Positions 8,763 through 15,819 of a DNA stretch of 64,000 nt are shown piece after piece. The stretch lies in assembly GCF_003664645.1 (NCBI RefSeq), contig NZ_RCHC01000002.1, positions 248,001 through 312,000 of the forward strand. Direction: 5' to 3'. Source of the stretch: Acinetobacter chengduensis (GTDB taxonomy: Bacteria; Pseudomonadota; Gammaproteobacteria; Pseudomonadales; Moraxellaceae). Position numbers and translations under genes: made by a program. How positions within the stretch are numbered: the stretch's first letter is position 1; every line of letters begins with the position of its first letter. The notes below the pieces were generated by a model. The model ran no database searches and was not told the DNA's origin. It saw nothing but the letters and a program-made list of their open reading frames with translations.

Positions 8763-9242
8763 TTAAGCTGGTACATCATATCGAATTTGAATGATGTACC
8801 AGCTTTTTTTACCATTGGGGGTTTGTACTTGTATTTCATCATCGATGGATTTGCCTAAGCAGGCTTTGACTACTGGGGATTGCAAAGAGATATAGTCTTT
8901 ACGGCCATAAATTTCTTCATCGCCGACAATCCGAAATTGAATTTGTTCACCTTCATCATTTTCTAATTCAACCCATGCACCAAAATACGCCTTGCCATCT
9001 TGCTCTGGGCTGTATTCAACTTTATGCGCCACTTCAAAGAGCTTGGTCAAAAAGCGGATACGACGGTCAATTTCACGTAGTTTTCTTTTATTATAGTGGT
9101 AGTCTGCATTTTCCGAGCGATCGCCGAGGCTGGCTGCCCATGACACAATTTTTGTAATTTCAGGGCGTTCTTTACGAACCAAATCATTTAACTCATCTTG
9201 TAGTTGTTGATAACCTTCGGCTGTGAGTAGTTTTCGGTTCAA
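8763..9242 (-). CDS. greB: Transcription elongation factor GreB
   Basis: 159 residues from a TTG at 9242, against 158 in E. coli GreB. The frame is open to an ATG at 9344, but the extra 34 residues (His-rich) have no counterpart in GreB and the ATG lacks a ribosome binding site, whereas GGAGA sits 8 nt before the TTG. The N-terminal coiled coil contains WAASLGDRSENADYHYNKRKLREIDRR, the conserved tip region with the acidic residues that enter the RNA polymerase secondary channel. The C-terminal FKBP-like domain has IVGDEEIYGRKDYISLQSPV. GreB stimulates RNA cleavage in backtracked polymerase. Its last codons also form the terminator of metR. Confidence 0.9.
   Translation of the reverse strand: MNRKLLTAEGYQQLQDELNDLVRKERPEITKIVSWAASLGDRSENADYHYNKRKLREIDRRIRFLTKLFEVAHKVEYSPEQDGKAYFGAWVELENDEGEQIQFRIVGDEEIYGRKDYISLQSPVVKACLGKSIDDEIQVQTPNGKKSWYIIQIRYDVPA
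8766..8810 (+). terminator. Rho-independent terminator of metR, inside the greB coding end
   Basis: AGCTGGTACATCAT (8766-8779) and ATGATGTACCAGCT (8791-8804) form a perfect 14-bp stem with an 11-nt loop, followed by seven T on the plus strand. On the minus strand the same bases encode the last residues of GreB (SWYIIQIRYDVPA), and the T-run reads as Lys codons. It is 72 bp after the metR stop. Confidence 0.85.
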
Positions 9243-9479
9243 AAGATTGGTCTCCAATGTGTAATGAATAATGCCACAGTGATGATGAGAGGCTTTGCAT
9301 TCTACTATCATAGGGTGATGAAGCTGAATATCAAGCGCTTTCATTTTAGTAGCATCATCTTACAAGCAATAGGGCTATACCCATAATTGGATAAACGAGG
9401 TAAGGGAAGTGGCCAAATGAGTGAAAATGAGGTTTTTGTTTTTATTTTGAGCAGTCAAATCAGAATTGTTTAAAAATAA

Positions 9480-9508
9480 TTGCCAAGTAAGAGTTTTATT
9501 TATATGAT
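9480..9508 (+). promoter_or_regulatory. Promoter of first tRNA-Ser
   Basis: TTGCCA at 9480-9485 and TATGAT at 9503-9508 are separated by 17 bp, with the tRNA starting 10 bp downstream. The same boxes and spacing stand before the second copy, which supports the assignment. Confidence 0.75.
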
Positions 9509-9517
9509 GCGCAACAT

Positions 9518-9608
9518 GGAAGCGTGGCAGAGCGGTTTAATGCACCGGTCTTGAAAACCGACGAGGGCTTATACCCCTCCGTGAGTTCGAATCTCACCGC
9601 TTCCGCCA
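9518..9608 (+). tRNA. tRNA-Ser(UGA), first copy
   Basis: 91 nt including an encoded CCA. The acceptor stem GGAAGCG pairs with CGCTTCC; the anticodon stem-loop CCGGT-CTTGAAA-ACCG gives anticodon TGA (9552-9554), reading UCA and related Ser codons. The long variable arm and the TTCGAAT T-loop are those of class II tRNA-Ser. It is followed by a terminator at 9613-9652. Confidence 0.97.
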
Positions 9609-9612
9609 AATA

Positions 9613-9652
9613 TTTAAATAGGCCCTTGTATAACAAGGGCCTATTTTTTTAT
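9613..9652 (+). terminator. Terminator after first tRNA-Ser
   Basis: TAGGCCCTTGT and ACAAGGGCCTA form an 11-bp stem with a short ATA loop and a T-run. Confidence 0.9.
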
Positions 9653-9735
9653 TCATATTTCAGTTTTTATCGAGTCTTAGCTTAGCTATCTGCATTACTT
9701 CACAATTTAAAATAAAGATAAGTTCAAGGCTTTGG

Positions 9736-9806
9736 GATTGAATCTCACAGTCTCCATATATTTTTAATTGAATTACTCTGTGAAGTGCGAATCTCAATGA
9801 TCTTCA
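9736..9806 (+). pseudogene. Two degenerate tRNA-Ser 3' fragments
   Basis: GGGATTGAATCTCACAGTCTCC (9734-9755) and GTGAAGTGCGAATCTCAATGATCTTC (from 9780) both resemble the T-arm and acceptor end of the flanking tRNA-Ser (GAGTTCGAATCTCACCGCTTCC). They lie between the two intact copies. They cannot fold as whole tRNAs. They could be decayed duplicates or chance similarity; the shared GAATCTCA is the main evidence. Confidence 0.4.
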
Positions 9807-9911
9807 TCGTACTGTAATTACTACTGCGCTAGAAAAATGCACTACAAATTGAATGGTTGAATAAAAAATAATTAAACAGTGTTAAATTACTCTGAAATAT
9901 CTGAAAAATAT

Positions 9912-9940
9912 TTGCCATTCTGAAAGAATATTTATATGAT
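9912..9940 (+). promoter_or_regulatory. Promoter of second tRNA-Ser
   Basis: TTGCCA at 9912-9917 and TATGAT at 9935-9940 with 17 bp between them, the same layout as before the first copy. Confidence 0.75.
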
Positions 9941-9949
9941 AGCGCCCAT

Positions 9950-10040
9950 GGAAGCGTGGCAGAGCGGTTTAATGCACCGGTCTTGAAAACCGACGAGGGC
10001 TTATACCCCTCCGTGAGTTCGAATCTCACCGCTTCCGCCA
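9950..10040 (+). tRNA. tRNA-Ser(UGA), second copy
   Basis: 91 nt including CCA, identical by eye to the first copy at 9518-9608, with anticodon TGA. It has its own promoter and terminator, so the two genes are separate transcription units about 340 bp apart, not one operon. Confidence 0.97.
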
Positions 10041-10043
10041 AAT

Positions 10044-10082
10044 TCAAAAAAGCCCTTGTATAAATACAAGGGCTTTTTTTTT
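10044..10082 (+). terminator. Terminator after second tRNA-Ser
   Basis: AAAGCCCTTGTAT and ATACAAGGGCTTT form a long stem followed by a run of eight or more T. It differs in loop sequence from the terminator of the first copy. Confidence 0.9.
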
Positions 10083-10530
10083 GTGTCTAATTTACGTCAA
10101 TATTTATTCATGGTTATAGTAAGGGCATATACTTGATGTAAATAAAGAATCTATGATTAAAGTTCTTTGCTTAGCTACACCATTGAGCGTAATAAAACAG
10201 GAGTAACAATAGAGTTGTTTCATAAAACATTTTTTAATCATTAAAAAGAAATTCCCTCTCCTTGTAGGAGAAGATTAGTGAGAGGCTAAGAATTATCCTC
10301 ATCCTAACTTTCTCCCAGAGAGAAGGAGCTTTCAAAATCCATTAAGTATGAATATAACAACCATTTTTTGATTTATGAAAGATATCTAATAAAAACGAGA
10401 AAGCTGTCTGTAATAAACTACTGTCTGGAACAAGACATAACTTGTAGCAAAGCCATAACATTGCTAAAAATAATTCATAGAAATAATCATATAAAAATTC
10501 GTGTAGCTAACTAAAAATAAGGGAAGGAAA
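10083..10530. other. Intergenic region with REP-type repeat
   Basis: About 450 bp with no gene. Apart from the repeat pair at 10252-10332 I see no structure. The ribosome binding site GGGAAGG of the aldolase gene is at the right-hand end. Confidence 0.6.
10252..10332. repeat. REP-type palindromic pair (tail to tail)
   Basis: The first unit is a hairpin TCCCTCTCCT...AGGAGA followed by the tail TTAGTGAGAGG; the second is the tail CCTCATCCTAA followed by the hairpin TTCTCCC...GAGAAGG, i.e. the same unit inverted. The two related units at 22966-23070 have the opposite arrangement. This looks like a bacterial interspersed mosaic element; no transposase gene of the REP-associated type is in the window. 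Confidence 0.7.
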
Positions 10531-11283
10531 ATGGACAGACCACTCGAGATAGACGAACAAGAATGGCAAGCACGTTGTCAGTTGGCTGCGTTATATCGCT
10601 TGATTGCTTATTATAAAATGACGGACTTAATTGATACGCATATTAGTTTACGTTTGGCACATCAGCCTGAATATTTTTTAATTAATCAGTACGGCGTTAC
10701 CTTTGATCGGATGCGCGCTTCAGATTTGGTTAAAATCGATCATGAAGGCAATATCGTTGCACCTTATGATCAAGGAAAAATGGTCAATGTTGCTGGTTTT
10801 GTCATTCATTCGGCCTTGCATCATGCGCGGGAAGACATCAACTGTGTAATACATACCCATACTGCAGACGGTATTGCAGTTTCGGCACAGACACAGGGCC
10901 TATTACCTTTATCGCAACATGCACTGAAGTTTTATCACAATATTGCCTACCACGAATATGAAGGCATTGCTTTCTCGACGGAAGAGCGCGTGCGATTAGT
11001 GAAAGATATGGCGCATTATCGTTGTATGATCTTACGTAACCACGGTTTGCTTGCTACAGGTGATACCATTGCACGCGCATTTCATGAAATTTACTTTTTA
11101 GAACGTGCATGCCAAATTCAGATTAAAGCCTTGAGCAGTTCATCATTGCATTATCCAAGTCCAGAAGTGTGTGAGCACACACTCAAACAATTTGAAAGTC
11201 CGCAAGCAGAGCCGATTATTATGGCTGCATGGAATGCGGCATTATCTTTAATTGAGGATCAAAAAGCAGATTATTGCCAGTAA
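10531..11283 (+). CDS. Class II aldolase/adducin family protein
   Basis: 250 residues, one class II aldolase/adducin domain. The start ATG has GGGAAGG in front. Zinc ligands are visible in VIHTHTADGIAVSA (HxH, about residues 108-110), and a further His pair in CMILRNHGLLATGDT (about 170) completes the site. A Glu in YHEYEGIAF is at the catalytic position. Members act on sugar phosphates such as fuculose 1-phosphate or on related hydroxy-acid substrates, and some are adducin-like with no known reaction. The substrate cannot be read from the sequence, and the neighbours (tRNA genes and pdxB) give no clue. Cytoplasmic. Confidence 0.85.
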   Translation: MDRPLEIDEQEWQARCQLAALYRLIAYYKMTDLIDTHISLRLAHQPEYFLINQYGVTFDRMRASDLVKIDHEGNIVAPYDQGKMVNVAGFVIHSALHHAREDINCVIHTHTADGIAVSAQTQGLLPLSQHALKFYHNIAYHEYEGIAFSTEERVRLVKDMAHYRCMILRNHGLLATGDTIARAFHEIYFLERACQIQIKALSSSSLHYPSPEVCEHTLKQFESPQAEPIIMAAWNAALSLIEDQKADYCQ

Positions 11284-11473
11284 TTGGTCAGAGTACATTG
11301 TATTCAACAGAGCTAATACTGAATATAGCTCTGTATAGCTACCAGTAGGTATGAATTAGATAGGCTGGTCTATACTCATTAGCTTTTCAGAAGCTGTAGG
11401 AGCGAGGGAGGTGAGAATAGTCAGCGTCTAGCCAAAGCGTTATCATAGAGCCATTACAGTAGTGGAATGTATT

Positions 11474-12541
11474 ATGAAAATCGTTGCGGATGAAAATCTG
11501 GCATATACCGAATATTTCTTTGCAGAATTTGGTGAAATACAACAAAAAGCAGGCCGTACTTTAACGGTCTCTGATGTACACGATGCAGAAGCACTTTTGG
11601 TTCGTTCTGTGACCAAAGTAAATTCAGCATTACTTGCTGGATCATCTGTAAAGTTTGTTGGTAGTGCAACGATTGGAACAGATCATTTAGATATTCCTGC
11701 CATAGAGCAACAAGGGATTACATGGTCAAATGCGGCTGGTTGTAATGCACAAGCAGTTGCCGAGTATGTCATTACGGCGTTATTAAAATTAAAGCCTGAA
11801 TTACTCGACGCGGGCAATACGTTTACTTTGGGTATTGTTGGCTTGGGTAATGTTGGTTCACGTTTGGCAACGATGGCACAGCTATTGGGATGGAATGTGG
11901 TTGGCTACGATCCTCTTGTGCAACGTGATCATGTAAAACAAGTCGAATTTGCAGAACTATTAAATACTGCCGATGCGATCAGCTGTCATGTACCTTTAAC
12001 TAAAACTGGATTACATCCAACGTATCATTTAATCAATGCAGATGCGTTGTCGCAAATGAAACCAGCCGCCATTTTGATTAACTCAGCACGTGGGCCTGTA
12101 GTGGCAGAAGCTGATTTAATTGCAGATATTCAGCAAAACCAGCGCAAAGTGGTGTTGGATGTATTTGAACATGAGCCAGAAATTTCTGAAGAACTGCTGA
12201 ATTTAATTACTTTAGTGACACCACATATTGCAGGTTATAGCTTAGAGGGTAAAGCGCGTGGTACGCAAATGATCTATGACGCTTTTTGCAAAACTTTTAA
12301 CTTCCCTGCAAACAAACGATTTGAAACTCAACTACCAGCATGTGATGCATTATTTTCAGATCTGAGCTTAAAAGATGCGCTTAAAAAACATTTAACGGAA
12401 ATTTATGATATTGCTCGTGATGATGCGAATTTAAGAGCAACTTTAAAAGCAGGTAAGGTTGATCAGCAGGCATTTGACTATTTACGCAAAACCTATCCGC
12501 TACGCCGTGAATGGGCTGCGCATGGAGGGCCTCAAGCGTGA
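11474..12541 (+). CDS. pdxB: 4-phosphoerythronate dehydrogenase PdxB
   Basis: 355 residues from the ATG at 11474 (MKIVADENL, the family start); a GTG at 11462 is also in frame but unlikely. PdxB oxidises 4-phospho-D-erythronate, the second step of DXP-dependent pyridoxal 5'-phosphate synthesis. Visible motifs are GIVGLGNVGSRLA (NAD-binding, about 123-135), INSARGPVV, VLDVFEHEPE, and TPHIAGYSLEGKARG with the catalytic His. The C-terminal 80 residues form the PdxB-specific dimer domain. serC, the next step of the pathway, is at 54449-55528. The stop codon overlaps the start of epmA, so the two are translated together. Confidence 0.94.
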   Translation: MKIVADENLAYTEYFFAEFGEIQQKAGRTLTVSDVHDAEALLVRSVTKVNSALLAGSSVKFVGSATIGTDHLDIPAIEQQGITWSNAAGCNAQAVAEYVITALLKLKPELLDAGNTFTLGIVGLGNVGSRLATMAQLLGWNVVGYDPLVQRDHVKQVEFAELLNTADAISCHVPLTKTGLHPTYHLINADALSQMKPAAILINSARGPVVAEADLIADIQQNQRKVVLDVFEHEPEISEELLNLITLVTPHIAGYSLEGKARGTQMIYDAFCKTFNFPANKRFETQLPACDALFSDLSLKDALKKHLTEIYDIARDDANLRATLKAGKVDQQAFDYLRKTYPLRREWAAHGGPQA

Positions 12542-13515
12542 GTATCTTGCATTATCAGCCGACCTGCGATTTAGACGCAATGCGTGCACGTGCAAATATG
12601 TATGCACAGTTACGTCAGTTTTTTGCATCACGTGATGTATTAGAAGTGGAAACGCCTGTGTTATCTCAAGCGGGGGTAACGGATGTACATTTGGCTTCAA
12701 TACAAGCACAGCGCCATGTTTTGGGCAAAAAGGCCACGCATTATTTACAAACTTCTCCTGAGTTTGCTATGAAGCGTTTATTAGCCAGTGGTAGCGGACC
12801 AATTTATCAAATTTGCAAAGTATTTCGTGATGATGAACATGGCCGTAAGCACAACAGTGAATTTACCATGCTGGAGTGGTACCGTCCGGGGTTTAGCTTA
12901 AAAGATCTGATGTTTGAAGTTACCGATCTTTTAAATGTAACGCTCAAACAGCGTTTTGGTGAGGTACGTCCGACGATACTGAGTTACAAGCATGCATTTA
13001 TCGACCGTCTTGAGCTGAATCCGTTACAAGCCAGTTTACAGGAACTTAAAGATGCTTGTCGCCGTGTCGGCTTAAGTCTGGATTTGGGTGATGACCGTTT
13101 GGGCTATATTGACTTGCTGTTTTCACATATTGTGGAGCCTAGCCTTGGTTTTGATACACCCGTATTTTTGACGGATTTTCCACCTGAAATGGCATCACTG
13201 GCTAAAACCCGTATAGATGACGATGGGGAATTGGTAGCTGCCCGTTTCGAGCTATATATTGAAGGTTTAGAGCTGGCAAATGCCTATGATGAACTGATTG
13301 ATGCTGAAGTGTTACGTGATCGTTTTGAAGCAGATAATGCTGAGCGTAAAAAACTTGATATGCATGTGATGCCAATCGATGAATATTTGCTGGCAGCATT
13401 GCCGAATATGCCTGAATGTTCAGGTATAGCATTAGGAATTGATCGCTTATTAATGATTGCAACTCAAAAAATGAAACTTGAGCAGGTTGTAACTTTCCCA
13501 GCAGATATTTCTTAA
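12538..13515 (+). CDS. epmA: Elongation factor P--(R)-beta-lysine ligase EpmA
   Basis: 325 residues from the GTG at 12538, the same length as E. coli EpmA. GGAGG at 12524-12528 sits 9 nt before the GTG, and GTGA shares bases with the pdxB stop TGA. A longer frame from 12511 is possible but less well supported. EpmA is a truncated class II lysyl-tRNA synthetase without an anticodon-binding domain that attaches beta-lysine to EF-P. Class II motifs are seen: RDVLEVETPVLS (motif 1), FRDDEHGRKHNSEFTMLEWYRP (motif 2) and SGIALGIDRLLM (motif 3). The partner genes epmB and efp are not in the window. Confidence 0.94.
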   Translation: MSILHYQPTCDLDAMRARANMYAQLRQFFASRDVLEVETPVLSQAGVTDVHLASIQAQRHVLGKKATHYLQTSPEFAMKRLLASGSGPIYQICKVFRDDEHGRKHNSEFTMLEWYRPGFSLKDLMFEVTDLLNVTLKQRFGEVRPTILSYKHAFIDRLELNPLQASLQELKDACRRVGLSLDLGDDRLGYIDLLFSHIVEPSLGFDTPVFLTDFPPEMASLAKTRIDDDGELVAARFELYIEGLELANAYDELIDAEVLRDRFEADNAERKKLDMHVMPIDEYLLAALPNMPECSGIALGIDRLLMIATQKMKLEQVVTFPADIS

Positions 13516-13795
13516 ATGCCGTTTTAAATCTAATGATGCATCTATCGAAATGGTTTTAAATCGGTAGATGCGCGATAAAACGATACAGCAGAGAAATTAT
13601 TTAGGGACTTCATGCCAATTTTGCAGCAGATTCATCTGCATTCATTTAAAACGGTTATTGGTTTTTTTATTTGCTACTCGTTGCAAGTCTGGCAGGGTTA
13701 ATTTGCCTGTTTTTTGAGTAGTCATATCTCGCAATTTTTCGTCTTTACTGATCAAAGAAAGTTTTAGTTTAACAATCATTATACTGTTATTGATT
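13516..13795. other. Intergenic region after epmA
   Basis: 280 bp. GCATCTATCGA / TCGGTAGATGC (13538-13571) can pair with one mismatch but has no T-run, so a terminator is doubtful. An open frame on the minus strand (13642-13869) has no recognisable features. No other structure was seen. Confidence 0.4.
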
Positions 13796-14389
13796 AGGTA
13801 TTTTATATTTGGAGACCGTGGAGCGGGTGAGGCATCTAAGACACGAGTTAAGCACTTTAAGTGGGTCAATTTTATACTTTTGGCTTTTTTGACCTTATTT
13901 ACATGTGTGGGATTTTACAGCCATCACATTCGCGAGCAATTTCGCTATAAAGATTTGGATATTCAGCACATGAGTGAACAGACTCAACGCAGTCAGTTCA
14001 GCTTTGAAGGTGAAACATCACAAGCAATCAGTCAGGGCCATAGAATGATAACAAGGCCGTACACAAAAAAATAATCATGGGCTATTGACTTAAATACTGG
14101 GAAAAAGTACGTCTTAGCTACCAATTGAGTGGTGGCGATTGCTATAAAATTGTGAATGGTCAGCTCAATAATCGGATCCATACCGTAGACTATAATTTTG
14201 CTCAAAAACAGGTGAATTTGATTTTTAATATTGTCACGCATGAAGGTGAAGTAATTGCATTTAAAGCGCATTATCAACACTTTAAAATATTAAGTTGGGT
14301 CAAGGTTTTTGTATTTATTTTTATCGACCATGTATTGGCTTTATGCCTTGCTCATCTGCTTTAAACGTCCAAAATGGTCTTATGATTAA
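13796..14389 (+). pseudogene. Decayed small membrane-protein gene
   Basis: Pieces of one protein lie in different frames. Piece 1 (from about 13796 to a TAA at 14072-14074) has a membrane segment (LLAFLTLFTCVGFY) and a polar stretch. Piece 2 (from about 14092) begins LKYWEKVRLSYQLSGGDCYK and runs through THEGEVIAFKAHYQHF. Near 14290 the sense shifts by one base into a frame reading LYLFLSTMYWLYALLICFKRPKWSYD up to the stop at 14387-14389, which is more like a real membrane end than the frame continuing to 14364. At least two lesions are needed. The protein family was not recognised. Confidence 0.6.
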
Positions 14390-14479
14390 AAAGCTATTCT
14401 AGCTGATGACTCTCATCTGAATAGACGGCAATCATTGTAGTGGCTAAAAAGCATTGACTACTTTGAATATGAGGCATGT

Positions 14480-14505
14480 AAAAAGCACCCGAAGGTGCTT
14501 TTTAT
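14480..14505 (-). terminator. Rho-independent terminator after cca
   Basis: AAAAGCACC / GGTGCTTTT with a CGAA loop; the A-run on the left gives a T-run on the minus strand just beyond the cca stop. It could also end transcription from the left. Confidence 0.85.
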
Positions 14506-15738
14506 TTAAATTTCTGCATGGTGTTTACTTTTGAGCTCACCGAGCGCTTTAATTCGGCGTTCAATCAGCATTTCCCCAATATCTGGGCCTTTCACCTCTG
14601 GTGGTAAATCTTGAGCTTTGATGCTACGGACAAGTTCCATGGCCTCCAAAACATAGCGTGATTGAGGATAGTCGCGGTTTTCTAAGCCTAAGCGACCTCG
14701 CGAATCACACTCACAAGCCTGTATAAACGCCTCAACACGTTCAGGGCGACGTAGTACATCTAAGCGTTGCAGTAAGCGCCATAGCGTACCTGGTTTTAAA
14801 GTCAGCGCTTGATGGCATTTTAAATGCTCTTTGCATACCACAATCGCCAGTTGCTTGGTATTGGTTGGCACACGCAAGCGATCACATACTTCAGTAACGG
14901 GCTGAATACCACGCTGTTCATGCATGATATGGCGGGGCCATTCCTCTTGTGGTGTAAGGGCTTTGCCTAAATCATGTATAAGGACAGCAAAACGAACATC
15001 TAAAGAATAATTGGCTTTGCAGGCCTGTTGCAGTGACATCATGGTATGAATACCACAGTCAATCTCTGGATGATATTCAGGACGCTGCGGAATGCCGTAG
15101 AGCGCATCAATTTCTGGGAACAAAACTTTTAAAGCACCACAAGCACGAAGGACTTCAAAGTATTCGTCCGCATGTGGTTCCATTAATGCGCGTGAGGTTT
15201 CTTTCCATACACGTTCAGGCGTTAGCGCTTGAAGCTCACCAGACTCTGCGAGTTGTTTCATGAGTTGCAGTGTCTCATCTGCCACTTTAAAACCTAAGGT
15301 TTTATATCGGGCAGCAAAACGCGCAATACGAAGTACACGCAGTGGATCTTCAGCAAATGCATTGGACACATGGCGCAGTAAGCGTGATTCTAAATCACGC
15401 TGACCGCCGTATGGATCATAGAGCGTTCCATTTTGGTCCATTGCCATTGCATTAATGGTCAAATCGCGACGAATTAAATCCTGCTCTAATGTTACGCTCA
15501 CATCGGTATAAAACTCGAAGCCGTGGTAACCGTGGCCAGATTTACGTTCTGTACGCGCCAAGGCATACTCATCTTTGGTCTCTGGATGAAGGAAAACGGG
15601 GAAATCTTTACCCACGGGCTGATAGCCTTGAGCAAGCATGTGTTCTGGCGTCGCGCCGACGACAACATAATCTTTTTCGTGATAGGGGTGTCCAAGCAAT
15701 TGATCTCGAACTGCACCGCCTACTAAATAAACATGCAT
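14506..15738 (-). CDS. cca: CCA-adding enzyme (tRNA nucleotidyltransferase) with HD domain
   Basis: 410 residues, like E. coli Cca (412). The enzyme adds or repairs the 3' CCA of tRNAs. The nucleotidyltransferase head begins MHVYLVGGAVRDQLLG and contains RRDLTINAMA and the ERV motif region (LTPERVWKE). The C-terminal half has an HD phosphohydrolase domain (VLIHDLGKAL, about 255). The catalytic carboxylate pair is E21-K-D23, where E. coli has D-R-D, so the first Asp is Glu. The start codon is immediately preceded by the maeB terminator, whose right arm carries AGAGG 7 nt before the ATG. It is followed by its own terminator at 14480-14505. Confidence 0.94.
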   Translation of the reverse strand: MHVYLVGGAVRDQLLGHPYHEKDYVVVGATPEHMLAQGYQPVGKDFPVFLHPETKDEYALARTERKSGHGYHGFEFYTDVSVTLEQDLIRRDLTINAMAMDQNGTLYDPYGGQRDLESRLLRHVSNAFAEDPLRVLRIARFAARYKTLGFKVADETLQLMKQLAESGELQALTPERVWKETSRALMEPHADEYFEVLRACGALKVLFPEIDALYGIPQRPEYHPEIDCGIHTMMSLQQACKANYSLDVRFAVLIHDLGKALTPQEEWPRHIMHEQRGIQPVTEVCDRLRVPTNTKQLAIVVCKEHLKCHQALTLKPGTLWRLLQRLDVLRRPERVEAFIQACECDSRGRLGLENRDYPQSRYVLEAMELVRSIKAQDLPPEVKGPDIGEMLIERRIKALGELKSKHHAEI

Positions 15739-15741
15739 GAA

Positions 15742-15786
15742 AAAACCTCTATTCTTGCAGCCATCATGCTACAGAATAGAGGTTTT
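15742..15786 (-). terminator. Rho-independent terminator of maeB overlapping the cca ribosome binding site
   Basis: AAAACCTCTATTCT (15742-15755) and AGAATAGAGGTTTT (15773-15786) pair perfectly over 14 bp with a 17-nt loop. On the minus strand the hairpin ends in TTTTTT one base before the cca ATG. AGAGG, the likely Shine-Dalgarno sequence of cca, is part of the 3' arm. Confidence 0.85.
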
Positions 15787-15819
15787 CTCAAGTCAGAACT
15801 GTGGATTCAGTGAACTAAA

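Noticed and set aside
9242..9344. Longer GreB start at the ATG 9344 (34 extra His-rich residues).
   Set aside because: No ribosome binding site before it, and the shorter form from TTG 9242 has GGAGA at 8 nt and the usual GreB length of 159 residues.
13538..13571. Hairpin GCATCTATCGA / TCGGTAGATGC as epmA terminator.
   Set aside because: No T-run; it was mentioned under the intergenic entry but not called.
13642..13869. Minus-strand ORF of 75 codons overlapping the pseudogene.
   Set aside because: No family, and the last 28 residues (from MTTQKTGK) alone would not make a convincing gene.
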